Source: Sphingobacterium prati
Lineage (GTDB): Bacteria > Bacteroidota > Bacteroidia > Sphingobacteriales > Sphingobacteriaceae
DNA length: 64,000 bases
NCBI RefSeq assembly: GCF_013167215.1
Contig: NZ_JABJWY010000006.1
Span: 1 to 64,000 of the forward strand
Direction: 5' to 3'
Part shown: one piece after another, positions 17,744 to 28,140 of the stretch
Numbering within the stretch: position 1 is the first letter of the stretch
Layout of the letters: every line of letters begins with the position of its first letter
The notes under the pieces: generated by a model
Databases searched by the model: none
Told to the model about the DNA's origin: nothing
Seen by the model: only the letters and a program-made list of their open reading frames with translations
Position numbers and translations under genes: made by a program

Positions 17744-18940
17744 ATGGACGAACTTAATTTACAGGCTTTATTGCAAGATGAATCTTTTATTAACTATTGC
17801 AAGAGAACGGATAAAGAGGACATCGAGAAATGGGAAAAATGGCTGCAAAAATATCCGGAACATCAACAGTCCATTGGAGAGTTAAAGGCGACTATCCTGG
17901 CATTGGGCTATTATTCCGGTGAAGAATCCATGCAGGCAAATTATTTCCGCTTACAGCAACAGATAAAAAAGCGTTCTGACCAGCACCGTTTTAAGAAAAT
18001 TGGTAAAATGGTCTGGTTTAAAATTGCAGCCGCCTTATTTGCTGTGGGGGCAATTTCACTGTTTTTATTCCGGCAACAAGCTCCTAAGGAAACAAAAGCA
18101 ATAGTCCAACAGGTTGGTTCTCCAGGAAAAGATGCCGCAGTACTTACGTTAAAAGATGGCTCAGTAATTTCTTTGGCAGATATTCGCAGGGGGAGTGTTG
18201 TGGCGCTCCAAGGTGGTGTAGAGATACAAAAGAACAAAGACGGTGAGTTGGTCTATCGAGCCGTTGAGCAGGATGCTGTGGCCACTGCTGCGGTCAATAA
18301 AATTACAACCAATCGGGGCAATCAATATCAGGTTATTCTACCCGATGGATCCAAAGCTTTTCTGAATGCAAATTCAACATTGACTTATCCATTGAAGTTT
18401 GCTCAAAATGCCCGAACTGTGCGTATGACGGGTGAAATTTATTTTGAAGTCGCCAAGATGGATCGGGGAACGGATGGAAAACGGATTCCTTTTTATGTGG
18501 AAACAGCAGAACAAAAAATTGAAGTACTTGGCACTCATTTCAATGTCAATGCTTATCCCGATGAACCTTATACCACGACAACGTTGCTGGAAGGCAGTGT
18601 GCGTGTCACTTCTTTAAAAAGGAATGAATCTGTTTTATTGAAACCTGGACAAAGGTCATTGTTAAGTGAGCGTTTGCGTATAGATAATACGGATAGTTCG
18701 CAAGATGTGTCATGGACACAGGGCGATTTTGTATTTAAAGGTGAAGAGTTGAGTAGTTTACTACGTAAGATTTCAAGGTGGTACAACGTGGATGTGGAAT
18801 GCCCACAACGACTCGAAAAACTCAGATTTGATGGTATGGTATCACGTTCTCAACCCTTGTCTACCATCATTGATATGTTAGAAATCACTGGAAAAGTAAA
18901 ATTAAAACTAAATGGAAGGAGGCTTATTGTGATAGATTGA
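17744..18940 (+). CDS. FecR-family anti-sigma factor
   Basis: 398-residue inner membrane signal relay. N-terminal cytoplasmic part about 1-85 binds the ECF sigma factor; one membrane helix about 90-108 (FKIAAALFAVGAISLFLF); periplasmic FecR domain about 195-295 (LPDGSKAFLNANSTLTYP is the family signature) and a C-terminal DUF4974-type domain about 325-397 that contacts the STN domain of the receptor. It forms a pair with the sigma factor upstream and faces the STN-type receptor downstream, giving a complete cell-surface signalling cascade. Confidence 0.93.
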   Translation: MDELNLQALLQDESFINYCKRTDKEDIEKWEKWLQKYPEHQQSIGELKATILALGYYSGEESMQANYFRLQQQIKKRSDQHRFKKIGKMVWFKIAAALFAVGAISLFLFRQQAPKETKAIVQQVGSPGKDAAVLTLKDGSVISLADIRRGSVVALQGGVEIQKNKDGELVYRAVEQDAVATAAVNKITTNRGNQYQVILPDGSKAFLNANSTLTYPLKFAQNARTVRMTGEIYFEVAKMDRGTDGKRIPFYVETAEQKIEVLGTHFNVNAYPDEPYTTTTLLEGSVRVTSLKRNESVLLKPGQRSLLSERLRIDNTDSSQDVSWTQGDFVFKGEELSSLLRKISRWYNVDVECPQRLEKLRFDGMVSRSQPLSTIIDMLEITGKVKLKLNGRRLIVID

Positions 18941-18954
18941 CCTATCTGATCATG

Positions 18955-19020
18955 CGATAAGCTAAACGAAAACAACCAAAGGTGCTGGTAACACCCTTGG
19001 TCAATGTGTTAAGCTTATCG
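18955..19020 (+). promoter_or_regulatory. Nested hairpin leader between fecR and TonB receptor
   Basis: Outer arms CGATAAGCT (18955-18963) and AGCTTATCG (19012-19020) pair perfectly and can extend through AAC/GTT after one mismatch; inside them CCAAAGGTG (18976-18984) pairs with CACCCTTGG (18992-19000) with one mismatch. The structure sits 50 bases before the receptor ATG. No T-run follows, so it is not a standard terminator. It may stabilise or process the mRNA between regulator and receptor genes, or uncouple their expression. Confidence 0.6.
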
Positions 19021-19070
19021 ATAACGTTGCGATTCAATAATCATCAAATAATATTAACAACAACAAATAT

Positions 19071-22000
19071 ATGAGTTTTTATCAATGCATGCGTGTTATG
19101 AAAATCACCATGGTATTTTTAACTTGTTTGTTGGTGAAAGTCAGTGCGTTTACTTATGGTCAACGGATTACACTCAACAGGCAAAATAGCAATATCCCAA
19201 CTATTTTAAAAGAAATAAGGCAGCAGAGCGGCTATGATTTTTTTTATGATAATGGCTTATTTAATCGAGCGAAAACCATTAATATAAGCCTCAAAAATGC
19301 GACCGTGGAGGAGGCGTTAGCGACCTGTTTTGCAGGACAGCCTTTTGGTTATGTCGTGAAAAATAAATTGGTTGTTGTGACGGCTGCGCCTTCGGGTTCC
19401 AACAAAGCGGCTTCTATTTTACAGCAACAGCTCCTTTCGGGGCGGGTAACCGACCAGGAAACAAAGCGCGCGCTGGCCAGTGTGTCCATCCGTGTCAAGG
19501 GAACCTCGGGCGGAACAAATTCCGATGCCAATGGAAACTTCTCCTTAACGGTTGCCAGAATTCCAGCAACATTGGTTGTTTCGTATTTAGGCTATCAGAC
19601 AAGGGAACTGGAGATAAAAGAAGCACAGGCAAATCTTGCGATTAGTTTGGCACCACTTGCGACAGCTCTGGAGGAGGTCACCGTTCAAGCGAGGCGCAAA
19701 ACGAATACAGAAACGGCCGTGCTGGAAGAACGTAAACGTGCATCCATTGTACAGGATGCTATTTCTGCTGAAATGATAGAGCGTACAGGAAGTATCACAA
19801 CTACACAGGCGCTACAGCGTGTTACTGGAGTGACCGTAACGGATGATAAATACATTGCCGTTAGAGGGCTGGGAGACCGGTCTGTGATTGGACAGTTGAA
19901 TGGGGTACGGCTGGCATCTTCAGATCCTGACCGCAGTGCTATCCCCCTGGATCTCGTGCCTGCGTCACTGCTGGATAATATTACCGTATATAAAACAGTC
20001 ACGCCAGATAAGCCTGCGGATGCAGCTTCAGGGATCGTTGAGCTCAAAACGAAATCTGTACCTGATAAGATGACATTCGAACTTATCGCGCAGACGGGTC
20101 TCAATTCGAATATCGGTATAGGTGGTAACTATAATAGCTTCTGGAATAGTGAAATGGGATTATTAGGGACACGAATCAATAAAAAAGACCTGTCGAATGA
20201 TTTCCTGGATCTCTCAAAGCAATACCCAAATGGACTCAGTTCTATTCAGGATATGATTGCCAATAGCAATTATAGCCCTTCCGGCTATCAGGAAGTGAAC
20301 CGTATCAATGGTATTATGAAAAGTTTTGATCCTGTCATGACGACGCGATATCGACGGGCACCTATGAATCAACTGTATTCCGCTACCTTTGGAAATAGCT
20401 ACGATGTCTTCGGTAAACACAAGTTGGGACTTGTTGTCGGTGGAAATTATTACCGAAGGTTCTCTGATACTTATCAAGGCGAACTGACACAATACAGTAT
20501 CTACCAAGGTGTCGTCACAGGCAATCCCGATATATTTAGTTTTAGAAATATCCCCAATTATATTACACCCAATAGCTTATTTATGGGCAAATATCAGACC
20601 TATCAAGAAAATACAGGGACAGAAACTCTTAACTATGGTACGCTTGTGGGTGTTACCTATCGGTTTAATCCGCAACATGAAATCAGCATGCAATACCTCG
20701 GAAGCTGGGGTGGTGAATCCATCGCAACTAATCTGAATGGACGTTATGAATATTCCGGATTACCGGGAGAGGTCCGAAGCACCATTCATTCTTTAAAACA
20801 GACTTTCCGAAATCTGAATACGTTTAATTTACAAGGTGAACATAAGTTTTTGAAAGATGAATTTTCCCCACGATTGAGCTATAATGTGGCGACATCAAAA
20901 TCCACCCAAAATGATCCGGATTTTAGATTTGTAAGTCTGGTGGATTACACCCCCAGGGGCGGAGGCTGGTATAGACGGCCGATTGTTGGAGAACAGGCAG
21001 GTAGCGATGATTATGTCTATTCTGAACACCTGTATGCACTCACATCAGGCTATGTCAACGGATTTGGAAATTATGGCATTATTCAGGCTGAACCCAATGG
21101 TCGGAGATGGCGAAATTTAAATGAGGACAATTTTAATGCAAAAGCGGATTTAAATATTCCTTTTAAGCTGTTTGGACAGAAACAATCGTTAAAGACGGGC
21201 TTTAACTACCTGTTCAGAGACCGTAAATTCATGGAAAACCAATTGTTTCTGCCAGGATCGAATTTTACGGGCAATAAATCCATTCCATTGTATGATGTTC
21301 AGGGCAATCTGGATCGCCTGGTCAGTAATGAAATAGTTGGCGTTGTGCTACCCAAGGCCGGACAGGGAGAAGGAATGATGCCTATAGGGGGATTTCTATA
21401 CAATAGCCAAAAATCACCAAATAACTATAAAGGTTATTTCGAGACGAATGCGCTTTATGGTATGTTGGATCTTAAAATTGCAGAGCAACTACGTATAGCG
21501 GGTGGTGTACGGTTTGAGCTGACCAATATCGGGTCAGCAGTAGATACAGCTAATGTGTTTTTAGATCCTGCACTAACGGCAACATCTCCGGATGGAACAC
21601 GTATTCCATTGGATCCAATTAATCCAAATTCTGTCTATAAAACGGGTTACAAACCTTTTTATTCGGTAAATGCTACTTATACGCTTAACGATAATATGAA
21701 TTTTCGTGGAGCTTTCAATACGACCTTGGCAAGACCGGAGTTGAGAGAAATTACGAACGTATTTGAATTTGATGCTTTCCAGATGGGGTTGGTCGTAGGT
21801 AATCCTAATCTGAAAAATCAGTATACACAAAATGCAGATTTTCGTTGGGAATGGTTTCCCGCAAAAGGGGAAGTGATCGCTATTTCTGCTTTTGGAAAAC
21901 GTATCGAGAACCAATTGGTCAAAGTCTTTAATTTAAAAACGGAGGGTCTGGCCGCCACTTATCCCGAATTTCCGACAATTCAATTCCAAAATGATGCTAA

Positions 22001-22538
22001 TGTCGGTAAAGTCTGGGGACTGGAGTTTGAGATCGTCAAGAACTTAGGAAGCTTATATGATCCTTTAAAAAACCTGTTTCTCGGTACCAACCTATTGTTG
22101 GCGCAAAGTGAGATAAAAAAATCTGCCGAGCGTTATGAAGCGAATCGTTCCCTTGACCGGTACACGCCTAAAAATAGCCCACTGTTTGAGCAAGCTCCTT
22201 ATTCCATCAATGCTTGGTTAAATTATGATAACGACAAGTCTGGAACAGATTTGACCTTGACCTTCAATATGGTGGGCGAACGCTTGGTACAGATCAATCT
22301 GACAGGGGAGCCTGATCTGTATACACAACCTGTACCTTATCTTGATTTTGTATTCTCACAAAAGCTCAATAGACGAATCTTATTTAAAGGCTATGCAAAG
22401 AATATTATGAATCCTGCCATAAAAACAGTGTATGCAAATCCACAAACCGGCGGGAAATGGTATGGAAATGAATACATCAACCGGAGCTACAAACGTGGTG
22501 CGGAAATTATGATCGGTTTTACCTATAACTTATTTTAA
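19071..22538 (+). CDS. TonB-dependent receptor with STN signalling domain
   Basis: 1155-residue outer membrane receptor. Signal peptide about 1-30, STN (secretin/TonB short) domain about 38-112 for contact with FecR, carboxypeptidase-regulatory-like domain about 125-205, plug about 225-345 (VRGLGDRSVIGQLNGVRLAS), then the barrel ending in a phenylalanine (FTYNLF). It is not of the SusC type and has no SusD partner; its plug resembles FecA/CirA-like and other outer membrane beta-barrel receptors. Being encoded after a sigma/anti-sigma pair, it should both transport and sense its ligand. Four bases separate it from the next lipoprotein gene, suggesting coupled translation. Ligand unknown. Confidence 0.93.
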   Translation: MSFYQCMRVMKITMVFLTCLLVKVSAFTYGQRITLNRQNSNIPTILKEIRQQSGYDFFYDNGLFNRAKTINISLKNATVEEALATCFAGQPFGYVVKNKLVVVTAAPSGSNKAASILQQQLLSGRVTDQETKRALASVSIRVKGTSGGTNSDANGNFSLTVARIPATLVVSYLGYQTRELEIKEAQANLAISLAPLATALEEVTVQARRKTNTETAVLEERKRASIVQDAISAEMIERTGSITTTQALQRVTGVTVTDDKYIAVRGLGDRSVIGQLNGVRLASSDPDRSAIPLDLVPASLLDNITVYKTVTPDKPADAASGIVELKTKSVPDKMTFELIAQTGLNSNIGIGGNYNSFWNSEMGLLGTRINKKDLSNDFLDLSKQYPNGLSSIQDMIANSNYSPSGYQEVNRINGIMKSFDPVMTTRYRRAPMNQLYSATFGNSYDVFGKHKLGLVVGGNYYRRFSDTYQGELTQYSIYQGVVTGNPDIFSFRNIPNYITPNSLFMGKYQTYQENTGTETLNYGTLVGVTYRFNPQHEISMQYLGSWGGESIATNLNGRYEYSGLPGEVRSTIHSLKQTFRNLNTFNLQGEHKFLKDEFSPRLSYNVATSKSTQNDPDFRFVSLVDYTPRGGGWYRRPIVGEQAGSDDYVYSEHLYALTSGYVNGFGNYGIIQAEPNGRRWRNLNEDNFNAKADLNIPFKLFGQKQSLKTGFNYLFRDRKFMENQLFLPGSNFTGNKSIPLYDVQGNLDRLVSNEIVGVVLPKAGQGEGMMPIGGFLYNSQKSPNNYKGYFETNALYGMLDLKIAEQLRIAGGVRFELTNIGSAVDTANVFLDPALTATSPDGTRIPLDPINPNSVYKTGYKPFYSVNATYTLNDNMNFRGAFNTTLARPELREITNVFEFDAFQMGLVVGNPNLKNQYTQNADFRWEWFPAKGEVIAISAFGKRIENQLVKVFNLKTEGLAATYPEFPTIQFQNDANVGKVWGLEFEIVKNLGSLYDPLKNLFLGTNLLLAQSEIKKSAERYEANRSLDRYTPKNSPLFEQAPYSINAWLNYDNDKSGTDLTLTFNMVGERLVQINLTGEPDLYTQPVPYLDFVFSQKLNRRILFKGYAKNIMNPAIKTVYANPQTGGKWYGNEYINRSYKRGAEIMIGFTYNLF

Positions 22539-22542
22539 TCCA

Positions 22543-24276
22543 ATGAAAATCAATGTATTTGCCAATAGCTATTGGTGGTTATTAGGAATTTCGGCTGTAT
22601 GTTCCCTTTCTTTTTCCGCTTGTAAAAAAGAAAAGTTGGACGTTATTACCGACAACCGCCCTGTAACCGAAAATAGGCCAAGTTCGAATTCGAGAATTAT
22701 TAACTTATTTGACTACAACCAACTTATTGCCAATGGTGATAGCTTGACCAATTTCGTGGTATTACATCCGCTAAACCCGGGTAACCACAAATATCCGGGG
22801 ACATCCTATTTCCCAACGGATGGACGCCTGGGGAAAATATGGGGTATTCCACAAGATCTTTTTAACCAGAGAGATGAGGCTGAATTGAGTTTTGCCGCAC
22901 GTTATTATACGGGATTTGGTCTAGACCATGATCTTAAAGTCCATGTAAATAATAGCTATGATACGCCCAAAGACTATTTTTTACTGCCAACTACGTTCAT
23001 GAATGGTCAGCCTGAGGTTGTCTCTATAGCGCGGGCTGCAACCAGTCCCAGCAAACCTGATCATTTCAAGATCAGGATTGTGAATCTAGCTGGGCCGATT
23101 AAAAATCCAGCCAACGGATTAACGGGGCCACAGGAAAATTTGGTCGGAGAGGTATCGCTGGCCTATGCCGACGGTGCGCTGGTTAGCCCAAAGACCAATG
23201 CAATATCTGTTGCCAGAATGACATCGGAATATGTTGAATTGCCTTACGGTACTTATCAATTCAAGGTATTGCTTCAGGATGGGAGACCGCTTCCTGCATT
23301 GGGATCCGAACGACATGAATATGGTCTGATTGATCTACCGACGTCTACTATCCCAGAAAATCACGCAAAGTCAACGAATCTGGTCTATGCGCCCATTCAG
23401 GACTTCCAGCCCGGTGGCGTATATACAATTGTCGTTGCTCCTCAGAAATTTAGCTATATCTCCAATGAAATAGATGAAACTGTGGATGTCTACCAGAATT
23501 CATTTCAGATTATTACGGATATCGCCGCACCGGTGAACCAAAGTTATCTTCGGATACAGGGAGTCAATGCATACAAAGACCAATCCATCGGGTTTAAGAT
23601 AGACGGAAAAACGCTTGGCTCCGGCCTTGATTTCGGCAAAGTGAGCACCTACAGTGTATTTACCCAGAAACGGTATACGATCGAGGCGGTCGACAATTCG
23701 GGCAATGTAATCGCTTCCTTAAATCAGGAATTACGGAGCAATCAAAATTATACAATCTGGTTATACCCCGATCAACATGGAAAGGCTCAGCTGCTACTGA
23801 TCGCTAATGATCTCAGCGGTACGCTCCCTTTACCTACCGAAGATGATGGAACGTATAGTAGACTGGCCTTTAAGTTTTTCTTTTTCAACCGTTTCTTAAA
23901 TCTATCTATTGGTAACCCTTATATCACGTTTACGCTTCCAAATGGGCAGCCCATCGGAAATCATTCCAATGTGAATCTTCAGCCGGGAATCCCGTCGACA
24001 AATATGCCTTACACGAATATGAATACAATGATGCCGCCCTACGATATTATGGCTTATCGATCCAAGCCTGATGTGGTTCCCGGTGTGTGGGCCGAAGATA
24101 TTCCTGTACTGAAGTCTACAGACTTTATCGCAGATAAATCGCTTTATACAAAAATCAAAAGAGCATTGCCTGCTCACGAACCTGGAATTTATACCATAGC
24201 ATTAATTGGAAAAAGCGGTACTGGAGTATCTGCTAACGAGAAAGCTAGAATGATCATTATCAAACATAATAAGTAA
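22543..24276 (+). CDS. Large surface lipoprotein, unknown family (DUF4397-like fold?)
   Basis: 577-residue lipoprotein: signal peptide with lipobox FSAC (Cys at 27) followed by KKEK, charges of the kind linked in Bacteroidota with export to the cell surface. The middle part has repeats of extracellular beta-sandwich style (YVELPYGTYQFKVLLQDG and YTIVVAPQKF resemble DUF4397 strands), but the match is weak. No catalytic motif seen. Coupled to the receptor upstream, it may act as its ligand-binding partner in place of SusD. Confidence 0.7.
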   Translation: MKINVFANSYWWLLGISAVCSLSFSACKKEKLDVITDNRPVTENRPSSNSRIINLFDYNQLIANGDSLTNFVVLHPLNPGNHKYPGTSYFPTDGRLGKIWGIPQDLFNQRDEAELSFAARYYTGFGLDHDLKVHVNNSYDTPKDYFLLPTTFMNGQPEVVSIARAATSPSKPDHFKIRIVNLAGPIKNPANGLTGPQENLVGEVSLAYADGALVSPKTNAISVARMTSEYVELPYGTYQFKVLLQDGRPLPALGSERHEYGLIDLPTSTIPENHAKSTNLVYAPIQDFQPGGVYTIVVAPQKFSYISNEIDETVDVYQNSFQIITDIAAPVNQSYLRIQGVNAYKDQSIGFKIDGKTLGSGLDFGKVSTYSVFTQKRYTIEAVDNSGNVIASLNQELRSNQNYTIWLYPDQHGKAQLLLIANDLSGTLPLPTEDDGTYSRLAFKFFFFNRFLNLSIGNPYITFTLPNGQPIGNHSNVNLQPGIPSTNMPYTNMNTMMPPYDIMAYRSKPDVVPGVWAEDIPVLKSTDFIADKSLYTKIKRALPAHEPGIYTIALIGKSGTGVSANEKARMIIIKHNK

Positions 24277-24474
24277 GGAAGACCATCCTGATTTATTCAT
24301 TCACATAGGGAATTGAACCGAATCCGAAGTATTCAGATGAGCCCTTGGACACTAATTAGAATATAGTATTGTGTGGAAAATAAATCTGATAGCTTCATTA
24401 CAACTGAATAAACAAATCTAGTGAACCGAGCTCATTTATACCGATGAGACCAACACTTATAAATAATTAAACGG

Positions 24475-25680
24475 ATGAAAAGACAAAGAATATTACATGG
24501 CGTAAGCGTATTAGGTATTTTTCTCGCTTTGTTTGCTGCATGTACTAAAATTGACTACACACAGATCGCTGAGCCTGCTTACCTCAGGGTGTTTAATAAC
24601 ATCAATTACGTGCAGACTATGGGCAGTAAGGACGATAAGGTTCCTTATTTCTGTATGCTCATCAATCCAAAAACTGGGGCTGACGGAAAATTTACCGGAG
24701 CAGAAATCGTAGGTGACTTTTTGGACAAGCGTGATCCTTATGCGCCCCCTTATCCTTCACATATCGGCAACAGCACAAGTTTGAGCAATCCAGAATATCC
24801 GGGAAAAGAGAATGTACTGGTTGGCCCTGTGTTAAATGGATTTGATCTGAGCAGCTGGGCGCAGATCCCATCTGGAGAGATCCGTATTGTATTTGCTTAC
24901 CGGCCCAAAAATACAGTTCCATTCTTTGAATTGGAAGAACGCTTAAGAAATGACATCCTGATAGATACGGTGATTAACCTGCAAAGTAAAGAGGTTTATA
25001 CATTGCATCTTCTGCAAAAAGATTTCGTCAAGAAAGACCATGGAATTTTATTGCGGCAGGAAAACTTCCATAAACTCCCTTTATCAGATTCATTGGTCTA
25101 CGTCAATTTTTACAATATGAGCGCAAAGGGATTTTGGGAGGCTGATGCCAATCTAAAGGATGACGATTACAAACTCGCGAGTTTTAAGCACGGCATCAAG
25201 GATGAAATGAATGTGTATATGTCGCTGTATGAAAGCCAGGAAGAGCTGAGCCATTATGCAGCTACGGTAAAAGGCTACCGTGGTAAGTTTATGGCGACAA
25301 CCACACGCAATACAAGCACAGGTGCTGTAAGCCCCTATGTGAGCTTCCCATTATGGGCAAGTAATCATGCGAACGGCATTCGAACAGATATATGGGAAAG
25401 GTTTGACTTTTTTGCGCCGGGAATGAATCCAGTTACAAATCCATTTTACGATAGTGACCGCAATACAGGAAGCAATTGGGCTGTGCTCAACTGTCTTCTG
25501 AATGGAAAAATTGGATTAACAAGTAATGAGAACGGGACGCTGCTCCCGAATTTATTGGTCAATGTCCATTCGGGAAAAGACAACCCGCGCACTTTCGCTA
25601 CGGTCAATACGATTGAAGTTGTTAATGGACGGGTATACTTAACGACGATACAACGAAAATATGCCCCTCCTATTTACTAA
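24475..25680 (+). CDS. Surface lipoprotein, unknown family
   Basis: 401-residue protein with lipobox FAAC (Cys at 23). Starts at ATG 24475 after a 198-base gap that could hold an internal promoter, although none is clear. The N-terminal PAYLRVFNNINYV segment recalls the first strand of DUF4397-type domains, as in the preceding gene; the rest is not recognised. No enzyme motifs. Twelve bases separate it from the first fasciclin gene, so it belongs to the same operon. Confidence 0.7.
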   Translation: MKRQRILHGVSVLGIFLALFAACTKIDYTQIAEPAYLRVFNNINYVQTMGSKDDKVPYFCMLINPKTGADGKFTGAEIVGDFLDKRDPYAPPYPSHIGNSTSLSNPEYPGKENVLVGPVLNGFDLSSWAQIPSGEIRIVFAYRPKNTVPFFELEERLRNDILIDTVINLQSKEVYTLHLLQKDFVKKDHGILLRQENFHKLPLSDSLVYVNFYNMSAKGFWEADANLKDDDYKLASFKHGIKDEMNVYMSLYESQEELSHYAATVKGYRGKFMATTTRNTSTGAVSPYVSFPLWASNHANGIRTDIWERFDFFAPGMNPVTNPFYDSDRNTGSNWAVLNCLLNGKIGLTSNENGTLLPNLLVNVHSGKDNPRTFATVNTIEVVNGRVYLTTIQRKYAPPIY

Positions 25681-25692
25681 ACATAAGCAAAA

Positions 25693-26805
25693 ATGAATCG
25701 AAATATAAAATATAAGATGTCTCAGATCAGGTGCATAGGCTGCTTTTTTGTATACCTGTTTATTGCTATCCTGCAAGGTTGTAAACATGACAATCTTACT
25801 ATGCCTGTGCCGAATGAAAATATACGGCCTGCAGCAGATTTTATTCATAATAATTATGAAATGCGCCTATTCGACGCTGCGCTCCAAAAAACAGGGATGG
25901 CAGAGGAACTCAATGGAGCGGGTCCATTTACAGTGCTCGTTCCTAATGATCTTGCATTTAATGAAATAGGGATCTTTAGGGCGACTGATTTTGACAAGAT
26001 GAATAAAGATAGTCTCCGACGAATTATTGGCTACCATATTCTTCCCCGCCGTCTTTACCTGAGTGATATCCCAAGTAACGCTGTTGATTTTCGGTATGCA
26101 ACTCTTGAGGGGTCAGAGTTATACGCTTCCATAGGTTCGATCATGCCTGGCGCAACTTCACCGTCCAATATGTTGTTTTTCAGTGGTGCAAAGGCAATCC
26201 GCAAGGACGTGGTCCTGTCCAACGGTGTCCTGCACGTGCTTGATAAGCTGATGAAGCCCCAGTTTGAAAAAAATATTCAGGAATGGTTGAGTGATAAAAA
26301 AGAATACACGGTGTTTGTCGCCGGGTTGAAAAAATTTGGACTGTGGGATCAATTTGCTGAAAAAGGTCCATTTACGGTGTTTGCACCAACGAATGAGGCA
26401 TTGGAAAAGAAGGGGATTACAATGAGTTTTTTGGATGTTGCTGTGCCCGAAAGATATAGCGCTGAGGTGTTGTTCGGTGCCTATATCATGTATGACAAAC
26501 ATTTTTTCATCTCGGATTCGCAGGTATTCAGCATTATTAATTCGAACGGTTCGTACAAATATCATTTGAAAGATAAAATTCATTACATGGAATACTTTGC
26601 GAATGAGGCCTATCCGACCTGGAAAATGAGTTACTATATGAAACTCAGAAGTAACGATACATTTTATTCAATTATCCTCGCTGACGTAAGTTATTCGGTC
26701 GGGGCTAAAATGGACTATCTGTGTAGTAATGGTGTGGTACATGATTTGGATCAAGGCTTGGTAAGTCCTGATCAGGTTATTAAAAAGGAAGAAAATGAAA
26801 AATAA
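25693..26805 (+). CDS. Fasciclin-domain surface lipoprotein (first of three)
   Basis: 370 residues; lipobox LQGC near residue 29 with the start at ATG 25693 (ATG 25717 is an alternative). Two fasciclin (FAS1) domains: about 45-195 (GPFTVLVPNDLAFNEIG ... GYHILP ... GVLHVLDKLM) and about 210-360 (GPFTVFAPTNEALEKKG ... VVHDLDQGL). FAS1 domains mediate adhesion or carbohydrate/protein binding outside the cell. It overlaps the next gene by 11 bases, so translation is coupled. Confidence 0.88.
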   Translation: MNRNIKYKMSQIRCIGCFFVYLFIAILQGCKHDNLTMPVPNENIRPAADFIHNNYEMRLFDAALQKTGMAEELNGAGPFTVLVPNDLAFNEIGIFRATDFDKMNKDSLRRIIGYHILPRRLYLSDIPSNAVDFRYATLEGSELYASIGSIMPGATSPSNMLFFSGAKAIRKDVVLSNGVLHVLDKLMKPQFEKNIQEWLSDKKEYTVFVAGLKKFGLWDQFAEKGPFTVFAPTNEALEKKGITMSFLDVAVPERYSAEVLFGAYIMYDKHFFISDSQVFSIINSNGSYKYHLKDKIHYMEYFANEAYPTWKMSYYMKLRSNDTFYSIILADVSYSVGAKMDYLCSNGVVHDLDQGLVSPDQVIKKEENEK

Positions 26806-28138
26806 ATCAATTAAAGTCACCCGAAATATCGTGCTGATGTGGGTTGCGGGCTTACTCTTGGTCTTCTCTTGCCGCAAGACTGAATTTATGCCTGATATTG
26901 TAGGTGAACAGGTTCCTTATCAAAATGGGGCAACACAAGAGATCGGTCAATTACTGGCTAAACATAGCGAGACGAAAGTGTTTTTGGCAGCCTGGCAAAA
27001 AAGTAACATCACAGCACTTATAAAAGCGCAAGGTATTCATACAAAAGTCACGGTTTTGGCTCCAACTGACAATGCGCTCAAGCAAGCCGGAATAACAGCG
27101 GAGACTATCCAAAAAATGACAATAGAAGAACTTAGCGAGTTTATTCAGTTTTATAGTTTTTGGGGGGAGCTTGACCAGGCTAAACTTGGAAAATATAGTT
27201 TAATGGTTCGTTCGATGTTGAAAAATTCAAAATTTCGTGTTCCTTTTTATGATAACGAGGAACCTATAGGACGACGCTATGATCCGTATTATTACCGACA
27301 TTACCTGGCGCTAAAAGATGGGAATCTGCTTGTCAATGGTAAATCTGTAGGCAAATTAATTTACGAAGCTGCAACAGATGGAGGGATCTATCTCATGGAT
27401 AAATCTGTCCAAAAACCTACTATGACCATATTGGATGCATTAAAAGCAGATGGAAGGTTTACCTTTTTTATCGAATCCCAACGATTGGCGGAGGAGGCAT
27501 TTTTTGATAAAATGCTGGACGATATTGAACCATTATGGGGTTATCGAATGAGCAAGGAGGAATTTTTAAGCTATTATCCTGATGCCCGGGCACCTTATAC
27601 CCGTGGCTGGATAGCAGAAAGTGATCCCATGTATCAAGATGAGGCTAATCTGACCTTGACTGCAACATTTGCACCTACGGATGATGCCTTTAAACGTGCG
27701 GGATTTAACAGTGTACAAGATATTTTAGCGTTCAATGCCAAAAGGGGAGATGTAAGATATGATGAATTATACTTTGAGCCCCGTGGTGCATATCCAATGG
27801 ACACCTTGTTCAGCTATCATCGCAATTGGGGAAGGATAGCCGCGACAGTGGATCCATCATATGGTATGGCCATGTCTAACAATACCGTGTTTTATAGTAA
27901 TGATCTGGATCCCATATTATTAAACGATTATTATGTGAATATAGGCGGTTCAGCTCAGGTTCAGTATGCTTATAAAATGCCATTTGCCTTTTCCCGGAAT
28001 GCGAACCAAATCCAGATGAAGATAAAAAATGCAGATCAGGCGCCGGTCAATATGGTGGAAACGGATATCAATACCATCAATGGGCCTATTCATGTCCTTG
28101 ATAATTTGTTAGTTCCGAAAGGTTTTAAACTTAAATAG
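26795..28138 (+). CDS. Fasciclin-domain surface lipoprotein (second of three)
   Basis: 447 residues with lipobox FSC near residue 27. The first FAS1 domain (about 50-205) shows VTVLAPTDNALKQAG and GGIYLMDKS; the second (about 215-445) has a long insert before ATFAPTDDAFKRAG and ends PIHVLDNLLVPKG. The insert makes this protein about 80-115 residues longer than its neighbours. Two bases separate it from the third fasciclin gene. Divergence among the three makes a recent duplication unlikely. Confidence 0.87.
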   Translation: MKNKSIKVTRNIVLMWVAGLLLVFSCRKTEFMPDIVGEQVPYQNGATQEIGQLLAKHSETKVFLAAWQKSNITALIKAQGIHTKVTVLAPTDNALKQAGITAETIQKMTIEELSEFIQFYSFWGELDQAKLGKYSLMVRSMLKNSKFRVPFYDNEEPIGRRYDPYYYRHYLALKDGNLLVNGKSVGKLIYEAATDGGIYLMDKSVQKPTMTILDALKADGRFTFFIESQRLAEEAFFDKMLDDIEPLWGYRMSKEEFLSYYPDARAPYTRGWIAESDPMYQDEANLTLTATFAPTDDAFKRAGFNSVQDILAFNAKRGDVRYDELYFEPRGAYPMDTLFSYHRNWGRIAATVDPSYGMAMSNNTVFYSNDLDPILLNDYYVNIGGSAQVQYAYKMPFAFSRNANQIQMKIKNADQAPVNMVETDINTINGPIHVLDNLLVPKGFKLK

Positions 28139-28140
28139 AG

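Noticed and set aside
18955..19020. Nested hairpin as a terminator between fecR and the receptor gene
   Set aside because: No T-run follows the stem; recorded as a structured leader.
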